Positions 32,131 through 32,317 of a stretch of DNA of 32,317 nucleotides are shown here, one piece after another (positions within the stretch are counted from its first letter, which is position 1; each line of letters opens with the position of its first letter). The DNA is from a virus, in IMG/VR virus record IMGVR_UViG_3300030430_000289, positions 1-32,317 of that record, one strand, 5' to 3'. A program made the position numbers and the translations under genes. Under the pieces are notes generated by a model. The model ran no database searches. It was given only the letters and a program-made list of their open reading frames with translations, and had not been told where the DNA came from.

Positions 32131-32223
32131 TACGTGTGTAGACTACGGAGCATAAGTATAAACTACATAGAGGGAGGAGGAGACACTGTTGTTCAGACTT
32201 ACAACAAGCAATCTACACACGTA
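32131..32223. promoter_or_regulatory. Leader element with a perfect 12-bp inverted repeat and inner hairpin
   Basis: TACGTGTGTAGA (32131-32142) and TCTACACACGTA (32212-32223) are exact reverse complements 69 bases apart. Between them TGTTGT (32187-32192) and ACAACA (32201-32206) form a second hairpin, and a purine block GGGAGGAGGAG (32172-32182; pyrimidine in the transcript) lies nearby. The element is in the transcribed leader of the late run. It could be an RNA switch, a pause site or a protein-binding DNA site. Confidence 0.55.
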
Positions 32224-32259
32224 GTTACAATAGTTGTATTGTTATTATGGTATTGTAAC
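32224..32259. promoter_or_regulatory. Hairpin at the transcript 5' end
   Basis: GTTACAATA (32224-32232) and TATTGTAAC (32251-32259) are a perfect 9-bp inverted repeat with an 18-base loop. It begins at or next to the expected transcription start of the promoter at 32267-32296. It may be an operator, or a 5' stem that protects the mRNA. Confidence 0.6.
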
Positions 32260-32266
32260 TGGTGTA

Positions 32267-32296
32267 AGTATAACATCAGCGTTTAAATAGTGTCAA
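32267..32296 (-). promoter_or_regulatory. Strong sigma70-type promoter for the minus-strand late genes
   Basis: On the minus strand TTGACA (32291-32296) is followed after 18 bases by TATACT (32267-32272). The first box is a perfect -35 consensus; the second matches the -10 consensus at five of six bases by position and composition allowing one change pair (TATAAT versus TATACT). Transcription should start near 32260 and cover the whole gene run. A host polymerase promoter here suggests that the late genes do not rely only on a phage polymerase. Confidence 0.7.
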
Positions 32297-32317
32297 TAAC
32301 TTTTCTTATCGTTACTA

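Noticed and set aside
32131-32223. Inverted repeat as an attachment site or phage end
   Set aside because: No integrase, no direct repeat and no sign of a terminus are visible; a leader structure explains it better.
1-32317. tRNA genes, CRISPR arrays, insertion sequences or toxin-antitoxin genes
   Set aside because: None were seen on reading; all gaps are short and explained by leaders, hairpins or ribosome sites.

Overview
This window looks like the late (packaging, virion and lysis) half of a tailed, short-tailed phage, most likely an uncultured marine podovirus. Every convincing gene lies on the minus strand, tightly packed, often with stop/start overlaps. No host-type gene, tRNA, integrase or CRISPR array is visible. 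The virion gene set (portal, scaffold, coat, adaptor, nozzle-like protein, fibres, large internal proteins) has no sheath and no tape-measure gene, which argues for a podovirus. Several families (KGYAMGG-repeat protein, DUF5872-like protein, 'LSEGEYVVPADV' protein) are ones I associate with marine phage contigs. An alphaproteobacterial host is only an inference.

Layout in the direction of transcription (high to low coordinates). 32.3-32.1 kb: a strong sigma70-type promoter followed by a structured leader. 32.1-29.2 kb: small, mostly lysine-rich proteins, two of them very short (32 and 33 residues) and translationally coupled. 29.1-26.4 kb: a membrane protein, the terminase small subunit, a helix-turn-helix protein that appears to start at AUA, and the terminase large subunit. 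26.4-20.4 kb: portal, a small conserved protein, a 456-residue structural protein, scaffold, terminator, major capsid protein. 20.3-18.1 kb: head-tail adaptor and tail nozzle-like protein. 18.1-9.4 kb: a cassette of five fibre-type genes plus a tail-assembly chaperone-like gene. 9.4-3.7 kb: a small membrane protein, a 971-residue protein with a 22-residue-periodic C-terminal rod, a GH19 lysin, a holin candidate and a small structural protein. 3.7-0 kb: two large internal/ejection protein candidates, the last cut by the window edge.

The genes form one assembly programme: the terminase packages DNA through the portal into a scaffolded procapsid, the adaptor and nozzle close the head, fibres bind the host, internal proteins are ejected, and holin plus GH19 lysin release progeny. 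The most unusual points are the AUAA stop/start junction that hides the true N-terminus of the helix-turn-helix protein, the long overlap of that gene with the terminase, a six-cysteine microprotein with a textbook ribosome site, a 308-residue uninterrupted 22-residue periodicity, and a giant fibre that reads as three five-repeat propeller modules.
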